Below, one piece after another: positions 10,658 through 23,589 of a DNA stretch of 64,000 nucleotides. The notes under the pieces are model-generated. The model was given only the letters and a program-made list of their open reading frames with translations. It had not been told where the DNA came from and did no database searches. Each line of letters opens with the position of its first letter. Within the stretch, counting starts at the first letter, position 1. The translations under genes were made by a program, and so were the position numbers. The stretch comes from Leuctra nigra (taxonomy: Eukaryota > Arthropoda > Insecta > Plecoptera > Leuctridae): the NCBI GenBank assembly GCA_934045905.1, contig OW203767.1, positions 22,943,073 to 23,007,072 on the forward strand. Direction: 5' to 3'.

Positions 10658-13600
10658 AATAAAATTCCTATTTCCTGTTTCTAGAAAAGAAAAATCTCAC
10701 TGTGATATAAAAATCTTGTTTCAAAGTAAACTGCATATTAATGAACTCGATTATTGGATTAAACAAGTCGAGTTGATTTTAAACTTAACATTTTAATGAT
10801 ATTTCAATTTTCCCAGAAATTCTTCACTCGACTTGATGAAAATTCTTATTTTATCTATATACAACACCATATTAAAATTAGTCGTATATTTCAATCGTCC
10901 CAATTGCAAAAAAATTAGACAAAAAATAAATAATTTTTGGTAAGAGGAACAAATTGTAATTTTTTATTTTTTTGGTAAACCACTGTCGAACTTTGGAACA
11001 CTGTCAATAAGTAAACAGCATGTGTCTGCATTTTTTCCAATGGTGTAGGACAATAACTTGTATACCTTACTGTTTTTTGTGTGTGAAATACTATAGGGAA
11101 ATAGCACGTTAAACCATAGGTTAAACAATATTTACAAATTAACTTACCTGTTTGTTTGAATTATTATTTTTTCATATGAATAATTGGATTCTAATTCTAA
11201 TTAGAATCCAATTATTTATGTGAACTTATAAGTTCGTAATTATCACAATCAGTAAAATTTCACCAGTAAATACCTAATATTCTTCTCAGCAACATTCAAT
11301 TTGCCATCAAATCAAAAACCAACACCGCATGTTCTAATAATAAATCACACGTCACACACCGCCAACTTGCTCCGGCCGCCATATCACTTCCTCCTCAACC
11401 ATTTAGTCCATTATTCATGTCCAAAAGTCAAGCTGCTCATGACTCAATTTACTCTCACTTACCCTAATTAAGACGTCGTTCTATTCATACTCATACAACC
11501 ATTATCCTTTAACATTGATTGATATATCAAAAATCGAAATGTCACTTCCATTTTACTATGTTAATACTGAATCTACCCTCTTGATTCGTTATGGATGAGT
11601 ATGTGTATAGAGTAGGTAGCCCCTATGTCATTAGGGTTTGAGATTTGGTATAAAGTTCTGCACCAATTTCCACACAAAGTGCGCACAATCTGAGGTTGAC
11701 TCGAGCCTTCTTGTTATTGTTATGTCGGTTCGATGCATGAATAAGAGGTATTTAATGAGGTCTATTCAGGTGCTCTGGTTATAGGGTGTCACCAAAACGT
11801 GACGTAAAGGTGTGAAATGTAGTCATTTGCAGTCTGTTGAGTGGAATAAGGGAGTGGGGGGAAATTACAGCTTCAGCTTTTACGAATTACTATAAAGCCT
11901 GATTCATATTGATATACTTTTTAAATTTAGATTTCAAATAGGACTCTTACTTTTTTTATCTACTAAATGTTTAGCATGTTTAAACCAAAATTCGTTGAAT
12001 CTGAAGTAAACTTTAGTCTTTTGTATAGTGGATTTATCATGAAGTGTAATTATTTTAAAAGTGAACTTTAACCTAATGTGAACTTTATAGTCTATTGTAA
12101 ACTGAACTTTATAGTCTAATGTGAACTGAACTTCAGCCTGAATTTTAGTCAGAAGAGAATTTTATCCCTGAAAATGACTGTGCCAATAAAAAAAAAACAG
12201 TCAAAAAATCTCAACCCCTTATAAAATACCGGCACCTCCACCAAACATTGTAGGTATAATTCCGTAACCGGCACCTCCAGCAAATAATAAATTCAACCCC
12301 AATATTTGTATTTACTATTTATATATATAATATATGGAGTCTGAGCTCAAAATTAAAAACACAATAAGGTATGTTGAGCAACTTTCTTTACATTTTCAAA
12401 AGTCTGATGATTGTGTCAACTTTTCGACCTCCCTGTACTTTATTTGCTTCTCCCAACAGCTAATATCTACTGTTTTTCAAACATCCACTTCGAACTTCTC
12501 TAAGCAATGAAAACTTGGCGTCACTTTTCAATAGCTATTTAATAGTCTCCCTCATAATAGACCAATCATGGATGGTTTGGATTCGTAGCGCGCGACGGTG
12601 GCGACATCTCTGCGGCTGTAATGATCGACAAGTTAGAAACGGTGACGGACACAATGGGAACTAAACTACCCGTATTATCATGGACTGAATACTGATGGGT
12701 TTGGAGGGCATGCGCGCTGTGAGTGACAATTCAAGCAACTTTTTGTATTGAAGCTCTTTAAAAGATATCTTTTCTGTTGAATAACCGTTAAAAATAACTT
12801 TACTATTTATAGTTTCAATTGGTAATTTTTAAGTAAAATGTTAACGTATTACTAAAAAATATAGGTAACGGATTTTTCTACATAATGTTGTTTGTTAAGT
12901 TAGTGGATTAATGTATTCATTTTCAAACCGGTACAATTATTTTCTTAAGACCTTTATCACGAATGAAAATATTCCAAAGAAAATTCCCATGAAAATCAGC
13001 TCAAGAGTTCACTTATTTCTATGAAAATTACTAATTATGTACGATAATTTTAAGAAGCTATGAAATGAAACATTGCAATTAAGTTGAGAATGATTTTTTT
13101 TATTATTGGTTACACAATTAAATACTATACATTATTGTACAAACAACATCATATAATTATCCCGCTGTGATCGAGCAAAACGAAATTAACAATTATTACA
13201 CGTCATAACCTTATTTCATTAATAATGCAATTATAATAATAGAGAAGAAAATTTGGTGTAAGTCATCGAACCTTTACAGCCTAACAATAACACGGAAATA
13301 AATTTTAACTTGTATAATTAATTAACTACTGACATCTAATTTCCACTTCAATCGTAAAAAATTGAATAAAGGCAGAATTAGATTTTTTCAAGCTAAAAAA
13401 ATATTATTTTGTAAATTTATTTAGTAGTATTTAAACGTTGCACTATTCTGCAAATAGGATAACGTCAACTGTCAAGAAAAAAAGTCAAATTTATCCAATA
13501 ATTTACTTCAGTAAATTTCACCTTTCAACTTTCAAACTGAAACACTTCAACCATATCGCTTTCAAACTCAACATAAATCAAGTTAAATTCCAAATTACCT

Positions 13601-13690
13601 TCCAATGCAAATTCACATGACACTCCAGCCGGCTCGGGTTTCCCTGGCTTGTAAACAACCTGATAACCAGGGTGGTCTAACACCTTTTGG
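10658..13690. other. Gene-free AT-rich interval with a perfect hairpin
   Basis: Unannotatable AT-rich DNA apart from the hairpin at 11179-11216 and two GGCACCTCCA motifs near 12232 and 12274. A region near 11640-11870 is slightly GC-richer but shows no exon. Confidence 0.45.
11179..11216. repeat. Perfect 18-bp inverted repeat with 2-base loop
   Basis: AATAATTGGATTCTAATT is followed after CT by its exact reverse complement. The stem is AT-rich. Nothing adjacent indicates an RNA gene or a transposon end. Confidence 0.7.
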
Positions 13691-13701
13691 GCGGGTTGCA
13701 A

Positions 13702-13726
13702 GGGGGGGGGGGGGGGGGGGGGGGGG
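13702..13726. repeat. Poly-G tract (25 bases)
   Basis: The longest of several uninterrupted G or C runs in this window. The others are at 2033, 19157, 19454, 23318, 28423, 41568 and 56581. Confidence 0.9.
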
Positions 13727-13840
13727 TGATTGATAGTGCCCTACTTGTTGACAAGGTGAACAACAGATGTACAACGAGGGTTCATCAACAGAACAGCTAA
13801 ACGAAAGCGTTTTTGAGCAAGAATCTATAACCCTTATCAA

Positions 13841-16800
13841 AGAACTTCAAGTTTCAAGGAGCAACACGTTTAAAAAACAGATACTTTAATTTTTGAGTCA
13901 AGTCCATTTCATACAATTCGAAGATAATGGCGTCTGAAAAGAATAGATGCTTATGTAATGACAGCCCCAGTTTACATTTCTATTTTAAGGAATTTATCGA
14001 TATTTCCTACAAACGGAGATTATTTTGAAATCTCATACAAACAATATTTAATCGTTCTTCCCGTGTACCTATACCCTTCAAGCGTATAATACATTAAAAA
14101 TGTATCAAGCTTCATAGGAAAATAGGTAATAGGTACTCTTTTTCAACTTTTAAGTTGTCAAAAAGAAAAGCCCAGGCAGGGACAACTATTTTCGATAGCG
14201 GAATCGCAATGTGGATAAAGATTATGGAAAATTCTCATTAGATACTCGGTTTTGCTTATTGCTTTGCAGTTATAGAATCAGGCCTCAAATAACATGATTG
14301 GTTTAGTTTCTTTTATGACAAATTGAAATCTATAAAAACTATACATTTTATAAGAAATTGAGACTTTTTATGTGTATATTCTTGTCCCCCTCTCTCTGTG
14401 ATACAGGATAATAACTTTGTAAATGTGCATTAAATAAACCCCATCTTAACTTTTGAGCTTTAGACTTTGACTTTATGAGCTTTTTAGCTTGTTTGAGCTT
14501 TTAACCCATAATTTATTTCTTTTTGTTAAACTTTAATATACTCGAATGATCAAAGAATATTTTGTAAGAAATGCATTAAACGTAGAAGAAGTAATGGTAA
14601 TTGCTCGGGTAATTGTAGCTTTTTAATTCTTCTAAGCTTTGTACCTCATGGCATGGTTTGAGTTTTCTGAGCACAAGACTTTGCAGTGTTTTAGAAATGG
14701 TTGAAAACTTCAAATTGTTGGTTAGGTGTTGTGAACAAGGCATGTGTGAGTTACATTTTATGAAAGAGAATAAAACAAAAAGAGTGTTTTCTTAAAAGTG
14801 GTTATGAAGAAATATCATACTGAATCTAAAGCAATAGCACTAAAAACGTAGCATGATTTACATGTTTCGGGTTCGTGTAACTAAATCTCATAAAATTTCT
14901 TCTTCGTTTCAAAAGACAAACTACTTATAATAAACCTAAGGTAATAATAACCTAAGTATAATTTCTTATATTACGTTGAAGTATACCTAACATTTCCCTA
15001 TTGTGTTCGCATAAGTAATTGGAATTAAATCACTGAATCACATTGATATGGACGAAATTAATTAACTTTCTCGATATAAAATCATTCATTAAATCTGGAG
15101 CATGAAAAGATTATAATTATATATCTAAGTAAACGTTTGTAAACACAGCTAAAGTCAAGCGTGAACTTTTAAAATTTTCACATCTAACAAATAGAATTAG
15201 AAACATTTGGAACTCTTAAAATATTTTTTTCCTTTTAGAACAGCATTTGACATTGACGTTAATCTGTCTCAAAACGCTCTATTTTTTCTACAGATTCCAA
15301 ACGCTTTGCGGTCATCAATAAAAGTTGATTTTGTCGAGTGCCACCAACAGTCATGAATGCACGAATCACTGCCTCCTTTCTACTTGACGGACTGAACAAC
15401 AATCTCAACAATGACTCCAATAACGCCCTCCGCGCAAACCCACGTCGCACGTTCCAACCTTTCAAAAGAACCGCCGAAACATATTCGAACCTTTCTTCCA
15501 ACTCCTTGACTAATTTGGCAGCTCATATATTGCACGATGAATCAGGATAATATACTCGTTAATAGAGTTGATGACAAAAGACCTCTGGAGGAGTTAGCGT
15601 ATAGGGACTTTGTGAATTTCGTTTTTGTTATAAATTGTGTGATTGTAATGGAAATAGAAATCATTTTTCAATAAAGAGATATACTAGTAGGGTTGTCCAA
15701 TACGAACCTATACTTTATCACGTTTTTTTCTAGAAATTAGTTGTTACTGTATAGATTATTCATAGATTAGTAATGTTATTATTATATTAGTGTTGTTACT
15801 CTATATAGAGTTGTAACCTTTAAATTAGTATCCTAGATTAGTATCGTTCCATAAAGTTTAGATACATAAAGATTTTGTAAGCAAATACGATTTCTGTAAA
15901 CAAAAAATATAAATACCTAGTTTTGTCCCCATTTAACAATACTATTTTTAAAAAATTAGGTTATTTTACTGTAAAAATTCCGTTACTTTTTCTAAATGGT
16001 AACAACACAACATTATTAATTTTCAGTTATGGAATTTATTTTATTATTTTATTAATGCTAATTGGACAGTAATTATTGATTGGAAACATGTCATGGAACG
16101 AATTAATTATGTTTCTTTTCCTCTGAAATTAAGACACAATTCATAATAATGTATTTCCCTTCTTGTACTTTGGACATCCCTTTGGTTCCACCAATGATCA
16201 TGTCAGCTGTGACTATATAAAGCAGAACTAGAAGTGGTACCAACGCTGAGCCCTGCAAATCAGTCACGCCAACTGGACCACACAAGAGGACAAAAGACCT
16301 CATCTCTACTACATTGAAGACATTAAGTCTCAGAATAAGAGGACTTTTAACACTTGCATCTGCTCTGAAATTGGTTATTAATTTAAATTATTATGTATTT
16401 AATAAGTATGTGAATTAATTTTCACTAATGATGCGCACGGTAGCATAATATCTTCTATATAAACGTGGTTTTTAATTTTGATATCACATTTGAACCTATA
16501 ATTTGACCCGCAAATTAGGACCTAATGACCATCATGATACGTATTATTTAATCGCATTGCTACTCAATGACTTAAGATGATATTTAATTTAGATAATTAG
16601 GCTAAGAAAAAAGTTAAGTTATTCTTCAGTGGTTGGCCATAGTATATGAGATAGGTGCAGCAATTTTTTGTGTTATATGGTGTAATCGTGTGGGCACATG
16701 TTTAAGGTAAGTACTACAAGTTTCTATATGTAACTAAAAAATCAAAATAGGATTTCACAGAATATACAGTAATTTAAGATAATAATTTTTTTCCAGAGAG

Positions 16801-17660
16801 ACAACATGTTTATATTTTAATCTTGGTGCAATTAAATTGATATAATGATACCATAGAAGATTATAACATCAAAACATCTTGAATTAAGAAGAAATTTCAC
16901 CAGAATTGCTAAAATTTAGGTACCTAGTTAACGTTTTTTGAATCATCACATAAGTAATCATTACAAATCACAAACATTTTGTTTTGTCAAGTTTGAATAA
17001 GGAGATAATTTTTTCCATGAATAACTCTTGGTTTTATGCAATATTTATTACTTAGGACATAATTACCAACACACTTATATTTATTATAGATTGTTTGCAA
17101 CATTTTATCAATAACAATTCATGGTGACAAAATGTGAAGTAGACTATAGGTATTTTATTGATACAAACCTATTCGTCACTCTATTTCTCAATTCATTCTA
17201 TTCTCAAGCGGCATTATGAATTCAGTTCTGTTCTTATTCTTATAATTGTATATCTCCTGCTATTTTATGATACAATATAATTCCCTATTAGCGTCGCATG
17301 CAAGTCAAAAGATTCGTCACAGAAATTCTCAACACCTCAGACAATTACATCTGACATGAATTACAGCTGCATTAATGCAATGAGCAGAGATCTCGTATGT
17401 CACTGCACTTGCAACTTACAATAATTCCCTCCGGCATTGCATTATACGACACAGATGTTTCAGAAAAGCCCAAATCACATTATGAGCGAAACAGTATGAC
17501 ATAGGAATTTCGGTACTTTATAATTTTTGGTCAAGTTTGAAGATTTGATGGAAATAAATAATGTATGGGCTTATAATTTTTATGAAATATGGTTTTTTAC
17601 TGATTCCCTCAGTTAGGTGAATACCAACAATACCAACAATATCACAATATCACAATACCA
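13841..17660. other. Gene-free AT-rich interval
   Basis: Mostly AT-rich DNA. Around 15250-15550 base composition is more balanced and both strands are open for 70-80 codons. No start, splice or family signature separates signal from chance, so no gene is called. Confidence 0.4.
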
Positions 17661-17661
17661 A

Positions 17662-17766
17662 CTGCAATGTGAAAAGATTTGCCTTGAGTGGGACTCGAAC
17701 CCACGACCTTCCGATATCCAGTCAGATGCTCTACCAGCTGAGCTACCGAGGCAGTTCACATTGCAG
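17662..17766. repeat. 12-bp inverted repeats enclosing the tRNA-like gene
   Basis: CTGCAATGTGAA (17662-17673) and TTCACATTGCAG (17755-17766) are exact reverse complements placed 6 bases from the 3' side and 2 bases from the 5' side of the tRNA-like sequence. Confidence 0.75.
17680..17752 (-). tRNA. tRNA-like gene, anticodon GGA (nominal Ser), atypical
   Basis: A cloverleaf can be drawn on the minus strand: acceptor GCCTCGG with TCAAGGC (one mismatch), D arm GCTC/GAGC, anticodon stem TCTGA/TCGGA around loop CTGGATA (anticodon GGA), 5-base variable loop AGGTC, T arm GTGGG-TTCGAGT-CCCAC and discriminator A. A and B boxes are intact. Odd: eukaryotic tRNA-Ser has a long variable arm, and this one does not. 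That favours a tRNA-derived SINE head or pseudogene over a functional serine tRNA. It sits between exact 12-base inverted repeats at 17662-17673 and 17755-17766. Confidence 0.55.
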
Positions 17767-20700
17767 CGGCTGTGTTCCAATATAAGCATGCGTTAGCAAC
17801 TTACCGATTTTGAAGACAGGGTCATTCGACAATATTCGACATATTCGACAATATTCGACAATAGAAAAATTATCGATATTTTCTATCAGCCATTCCAAAT
17901 TTATTTACCCATTGTTTTACACTTTTAAACACGATTCGAAATCGTATTTAAATACGATTTTCACAATCTCCAATTTAGTACAAATTTATAGCTCATGCCA
18001 GGCAAGAGAGGTCCTGGGATCAAGCCCTAGTTCGGTTGGATATATTTATTTTTCGTCCCTTCATATCATCCTCATTGGAAGTTTTCCATGAAAATTATTT
18101 TCTATTTATTTTAATTTTTAAGCTGTTTCAATGTTAGGTAATAATTTATTTATTTAGAAGGCTGAAACTGAATAAGGTCTAAAGGAATTTTGATTTTGTA
18201 CTAATAAAGGGTTGTATAACAATGACTATTTTGAAACTGATTGGCGACTATCGAGGATTGAACGAGACAGAAGAAGTGATGATTTAATAACTGCACTGTG
18301 TAATGTGTAATTTGCAGTACACATTAACACAAGGTGTGAAACAGCATGTGGGCGAAATTATCCTCTATCGTGTTGGAAACGTCAACGATACTTTACATTG
18401 TAAAGAACTCGTGTTGCTTGTTCTTGTTTTGATATTAATTATTTACAATCAACGGGGAAAACATTTCAGAAAATTTATTTTCTAAATATCTCAATATCTC
18501 AAGAACTTGGTGGCGAATAGAAATTGACCCTGTTTTGATTGAGTGGTCACAATATCGAAACTATTAAATAGTACCTATTTTAGAAAACACGACAATATTT
18601 AATATGTGCAAGTTTCAAAGATTTTTTTTTGAAGTACAGTTGAAAAAACAGAATGGACCAGATGATGACTTGTTTGAATAATTGATTTGGAGTTACTTCG
18701 TGGGAAAGTGAATTTAATGTTGTTGGTCTGACCATTTTCCTTGTGGACTATGCGCAAACGAAGTTTCCATTGTAATGTAGATTTCTGAATCTGTGATACC
18801 GAAATTAGTGGCCAAGATTTTTTTCAGTGCAACGCTTTTATTTAACATCTCAATTCAAATTTCTGAACTTTTCTCACAAATTAAATAGATCTGATAATTG
18901 CACACATGAAATTTTCATATGTTTTCTAAGTATTATGTGTGAAAGTTTCCGCTCTTTATCTTTTAGAGTTCTGTTAGTGTTGTACTATAGTGACCGCTCA
19001 AACAGGGGCAATTTTTTTGCGCCACCCAGTATTTCTGCTTTAATTAATTTTATTTATTGATCTGCCACACGATGTTTGTAATATCGGATGATTAACATTT
19101 CATATGTATTATTTTATTAAATATTATTTTGGTAAAGCAGTACTGGCGGTATGTGAGGGGGGGGGGGGGTATGTTTCATTATTGTGTCAACTTCACTATA
19201 CAAAATAATAAAGTGTGATTATTTTAGCGTCCAATTTAGAATTAAAATTAATTTTTCTCCCGGACCCCCGTTTTCAATTAACAAATCATATAAATTTTAT
19301 TTACTAAGTAATTTTATTTCTTTTTTAATTCTTTATTAAGCTTATTGATAGAGTGCATAGATTCAACAACCCCGCATACAACTAAAGAAACTTTTTTTGA
19401 TTTTGAATATTTTTTGCGGAAAATTTGTCCCGCGTCTATTGGGAGGCCCAACTCCCCCCCCCCCCCCCCCCCCCCCATTGTCTTTGTTCGGAACATTTCC
19501 CTAGTACTCCTTGACAAACATTACAAGTATTTTATTATTTCACATAACTCGTCATCATAATCGTTTTATTACGGATTTTTAAGCGAAAGTTTCAGTTGCA
19601 GATTCGATATTTTGCACATAAAAATCAAATTAATTGTTGATTTCTGAGTAAGAATTTACACAGTTGTAATATTTTTTTTGTAAATTACTGCTATTATTTA
19701 CATTGTATTATGTATAAAATTGTTTGTTGATTTCTGAGGAAGAAGACAATTTACATTGTTGTCTTGTTGTTATTACTGCAATTTAGTTATTCCCTATATG
19801 GGAATTAAAGTTGATTTGCTGGATAAGAATTTACAGCCAGTAATTTAGGTGACTAATCTGACTGTAAGCTGTAGGTGACTATTCATCTCGCGCTTTATAC
19901 TTGTATTATCATTTTAAGAGTGCACAAAATTTGCATTTTTCAACAATTTACCAAAGAACTTCGGACGTCATTCAAAATGGCCTCCAAAATATTACAAGAA
20001 TTTCTAAGATATTTTGACAGTTCCGTAAACATGCATTCTTATTGATAGACATCTTGAAGGTACCTATCATAAAATTGCATTACTTCTACGAAACTTAACA
20101 TCACATATTATTTTGTTTCTTTGTGCGGTAGAAATTATTTTCCAGGCATTATGGTTTTATGGTTTCTACAATTTTGTGTAGAATACTCATTTGAGTGATA
20201 GTATATAAATACGTAAGAGTTTATGAATTACTTATTGATCATATCCATATTTCTTTTGCCAATATGCTAATTATCTATAGGGTTGCTAGGAGGGTTATAC
20301 TTCGCCACAACCATGAGTAAGGTTTCAATAAAACCTATAGCCCATCATCTATGCACACTGTATTAAATTCGAAACCGACGTTGAGAAAAAAACCATAGAG
20401 TTTACCGACTTATATTGAAGTATGTTTGTAATATCAACACAACAAATAATTATGATAACCACACTTTTCCCCCGAGAAAGGTGAAATTTTCATTCTTTAT
20501 GAATGAAAATTCAAAAATAATAAATCAAATATCATGGGACATGATGTAATTTCCAAGTCTCCAACAATGTGTTACGATGGTGAATACTTTGTTGCTATTA
20601 TAGCAAATTGTGATGTCATTGCCAATTTTCCTGTTTGCATCATTAAAAGAAATCTGTCAAACTTAGTAAATCAATTCCTTGAAAACTATTCATCCCACTA

Positions 20701-21421
20701 CAAAAATATACCATATCGGTGTTCAGCAACATCTCAACTTTCATAATCTAGTCTGAAATCTTATTTTCATTTGACCTCCCTATTCTCTTGTTATACGTAA
20801 GCTATTGCTTTAAAATTCTAAGTTTATCTCGTTATTTGAGAGAAGTCTTTGATATAATTACGTACAATAATTACTTACGATTATACTCTTACAATTTTCC
20901 CCGTTTTAATTTTCAATTAGGTAAATTTTTCCATGATATTGGAGTATATTTCAGTTAAACATTTGATTATTATACAAATTATAATATAATCTTATTTCTA
21001 ATCCTGATGATGCTGATGTCAACAGTAAAGCTCAAAGTCTCTGTCAGAATTCACAGCAATGGAAACATATCACGTCAAATGAGCCGACTGGAGATATTAA
21101 ATCCAAGAAATGACCCGGAACAGAATCTGAGTGATGCTGTAAATATGCCGAGAGAGAGGGATGTAAATGATTCCACAGTTTCACGAGTTACATTACCCGA
21201 GTAATGAAAAGAGGTAAATATAGAGAAACCATCATGAGCATGCGCAGTAAACAGTTCGCTCAGCGAAACCATTTCCTTGTGGATTGGTTGGGAAACAGAT
21301 TCACTAACTTTTAAATATTTCATAATTGAATAGGTAATTTAGCTGAATGAAAACTTTTTTTGTTATTATAGTTTGTTTCCTTATTAAACTCCTGCGATTT
21401 GTTTGAAATAATATTGATGGT
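17767..21421. other. Gene-free AT-rich interval
   Basis: Contains ATTCGACA short tandem repeats (17824-17862), a 13-base G run (19157-19169) and a 23-base C run (19454-19476). Several 60-90-codon open frames have no supporting features. Confidence 0.45.
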
Positions 21422-21607
21422 CACTCAACAAATGATAAAACGGTATTTGAAAGAAATGTATTGGCTGAAAAAAATGTGACGGCATATCCTATGAAGTCTA
21501 TGCTAAATCGTTATCTAACTCTAGTAGGCGAGCTCTGATTTCATTGATAATAAGAAGGATTGATTGTCAAGGAACCTGACCATCAGCCAATCCGTTTCGT
21601 TCAAATA
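21422..21607 (-). mobile_element. Copy 2 of the ~200-bp MITE family
   Basis: Inverted relative to the copies at 6768 and 31541. It reads CACTCAACAAATGATAAAACGG at the left and GCCAATCCGTTTCGTTCAAAT at the right, with GGAACCTGACCATC between. Its closest relative is the 31541 copy, which shares the outer CTCATTTGTTGAGTG segment. Confidence 0.6.
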
Positions 21608-22492
21608 CAGGTTAATGATTTGTTGGGTGTACTTGCTCAGCAGAACCCTGGAAGTGCTGACTTAAGATAGGCAACCTGCAAAGCACAAGTGTATTGTCAG
21701 ATGCCTAACTCTTAGGGGCTTCTCACCTTACGCACACCATTCAGGGCAGATATCGTAAGAATATACCAATACAACAAATTCAAAAATTATACAAACAATC
21801 TGACAATATAAGCCACAATCAAAATGAAATTAGTAACGAACCAAAAAATGTAAGAACTATTATAGTAATTAAGCAATTAATTCAAAGTCATTCTTCTACA
21901 CTAAAAAATTATACAAATATGTAAAATTTTAAAAGATTATCGGAAATTAAATTATTTCCTCTTTTGTTGCTTGCTGACGTGTGCTTTTCCTTTTAGGACT
22001 AAAGCTCTACGTTAATTATTTTGAGTCATTTTACTTGCCCATACGTTTCCTTACACATTACTTTTCATTTTGCTTACAATAATTAGTCCTCCAACCGTCA
22101 TTAAGACATCACTGAACAGTTGTATATTTCCTGACAGAGAAAAGAACATCATCATCATGGCTCTGTCGTCATTACTGAAACCACCTCCAAATAGCAGCTT
22201 GCTTCATCTTTGTTATAAACTGCGCTCGCTCATCAACGATTTGAATTGAATCGAATGAATTGCCAATTCTTCTGTCTGCGCAGATCATGCTGTGACATCT
22301 GCGCAACTCGGTATTATGTGTGGAAAGTTAAACAATCATCCAATGATTATTGTCCACGTGGGGGAGTTGGCACAGAAAAAATGTAATTATTGATATACTT
22401 AATTAGAAATTGTTTTTGAACTTTTAAAGGGGTGGTTTTGTGGATTCTCAATTTTTTTTGCAGCCTTTTCCATGATATCAATATGTGCGTTT

Positions 22493-22513
22493 AAAAAAAA
22501 AAAAAAAAAAAAA
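22493..22513. repeat. Poly-A run
   Basis: About 20 consecutive A residues. No element body could be attached to it on either side. Confidence 0.6.
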
Positions 22514-22850
22514 TTGTCAATTGGTATAGGTGCTTGTACTGAATTGAATCATCATAAAAAGGCTCCGTTATTGGGTTAAGTATTTGCATCATTTGTATGT
22601 TGTCAAAAGTTCTTCTGGATGAAAAAAGCTCAGTCATTCAAGTTAACCGGAATCCAAATGAGCTTTTATAGTATCTGACAATAATTGAAGTACTTTTTCT
22701 CAAACGAAAAAGTTCACAAATGAACTTGTATGGATACATAATTTGTTGCAAAAGCTGTTGCAAACTTTGAAACCTATTTACCAATTTGTATTCGACGATA
22801 GACTAAAGTGTGAATTAAAAATATCAATATTCATTATTCAAACAATTTTA

Positions 22851-22965
22851 AGCAAAAGTCTTCCCGATTTACGACAAATTAAAGCTGAATTAATCCTAAT
22901 TTATAAATAATGTTTGCTAATTATCTTCAAGTCCACAAAATATTTTATAGCCATCTAGGTATGAA
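22851..22965 (-). pseudogene. Decayed duplicate of the 3' end of the 23177-23533 frame
   Basis: Aligns by eye with 23127-23250: ACAAATTAAA, CCTAATTTAT(A/G)AATAAT, ATCTTCAAG and CATCTA blocks occur in the same order and spacing, while the coding frame is lost. The two lie tandemly about 280 bp apart. Confidence 0.45.
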
Positions 22966-23176
22966 TGATGTATTTTTTCAAACAGTCACTATAAATCCTA
23001 ATCCCAAAATATTTTAAAACAGACGTGAATAAACAATAACACAGTACAAAATCTATGTTTTTTTTCTAACATTTGTTCGACGAAGGACTCAAGGAAGAAT
23101 ATAAAAAGTACATTACAAAAATTGTATACGAAAGTCCTCCAATTTACAACAAATTAAATCTAAAAACAATCCTAAT

Positions 23177-23533
23177 TTATGAATAATCTCCGCCATTTAA
23201 TAAATCATCTTCAAGCCCGCAAAAATCTTTCATAAATCCATCTAAGACCTCGCTTGATCCACTCATAACCCTATTAAACATCTCAGTTGTAATTTCCTCT
23301 GTCCGTGTTTGAGATTGCCCCCCCCCCCTCCCCCTCCCCCGTGTTACCTCACGCCCGGTCTCTTTGAGGATGCCGCCTGCTTGTACTGAGGTGTTAGCGG
23401 CATCGCTCGCAGGTGCGGGGGCTACGGTACCGCGCTTACTAACTATAGCGGCGGTTGAGGTAATTAACACAACCAGAGCCTCCGCAGTTGTCTTATGGAG
23501 GCTCTGTGCATGTTTAGAGGACCTTTTTAACAC
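23177..23533 (-). CDS. Unidentified coding-like segment (118 codons, no upstream ATG)
   Basis: Open on the minus strand from a stop just above 23533 to TAA at 23177. The first in-frame ATG is late (about residue 85), so this is an internal or terminal exon, or a transposon coding relic. Composition is protein-like: Ala/Ser/Thr-rich first half, a Gly/Arg stretch GRGRGGG encoded by a C-rich tract, then an acidic C-terminus with GSSEVLDGFMKDF and GLEDDLLNGGD. It is clearly GC-richer than its flanks. The DNA of its last ~40 codons and 3' flank is repeated in decayed form at 22851-22965. Family not recognised; a repeat-derived frame is as likely as a host exon. Confidence 0.28.
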   Translation of the reverse strand: MLKRSSKHAQSLHKTTAEALVVLITSTAAIVSKRGTVAPAPASDAANTSVQAGGILKETGREVTRGRGRGGGQSQTRTEEITTEMFNRVMSGSSEVLDGFMKDFCGLEDDLLNGGDYS

Positions 23534-23589
23534 TTTTTAGTACGAGTTTATTGGGTGGAATAAGAATGTATGTTACGTGATTTTAATTG

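Noticed and set aside
15259..15550. Open frames on both strands (80 and 70 codons)
   Set aside because: Composition is suggestive but neither strand has a convincing ATG with promoter, splice sites or a known motif.
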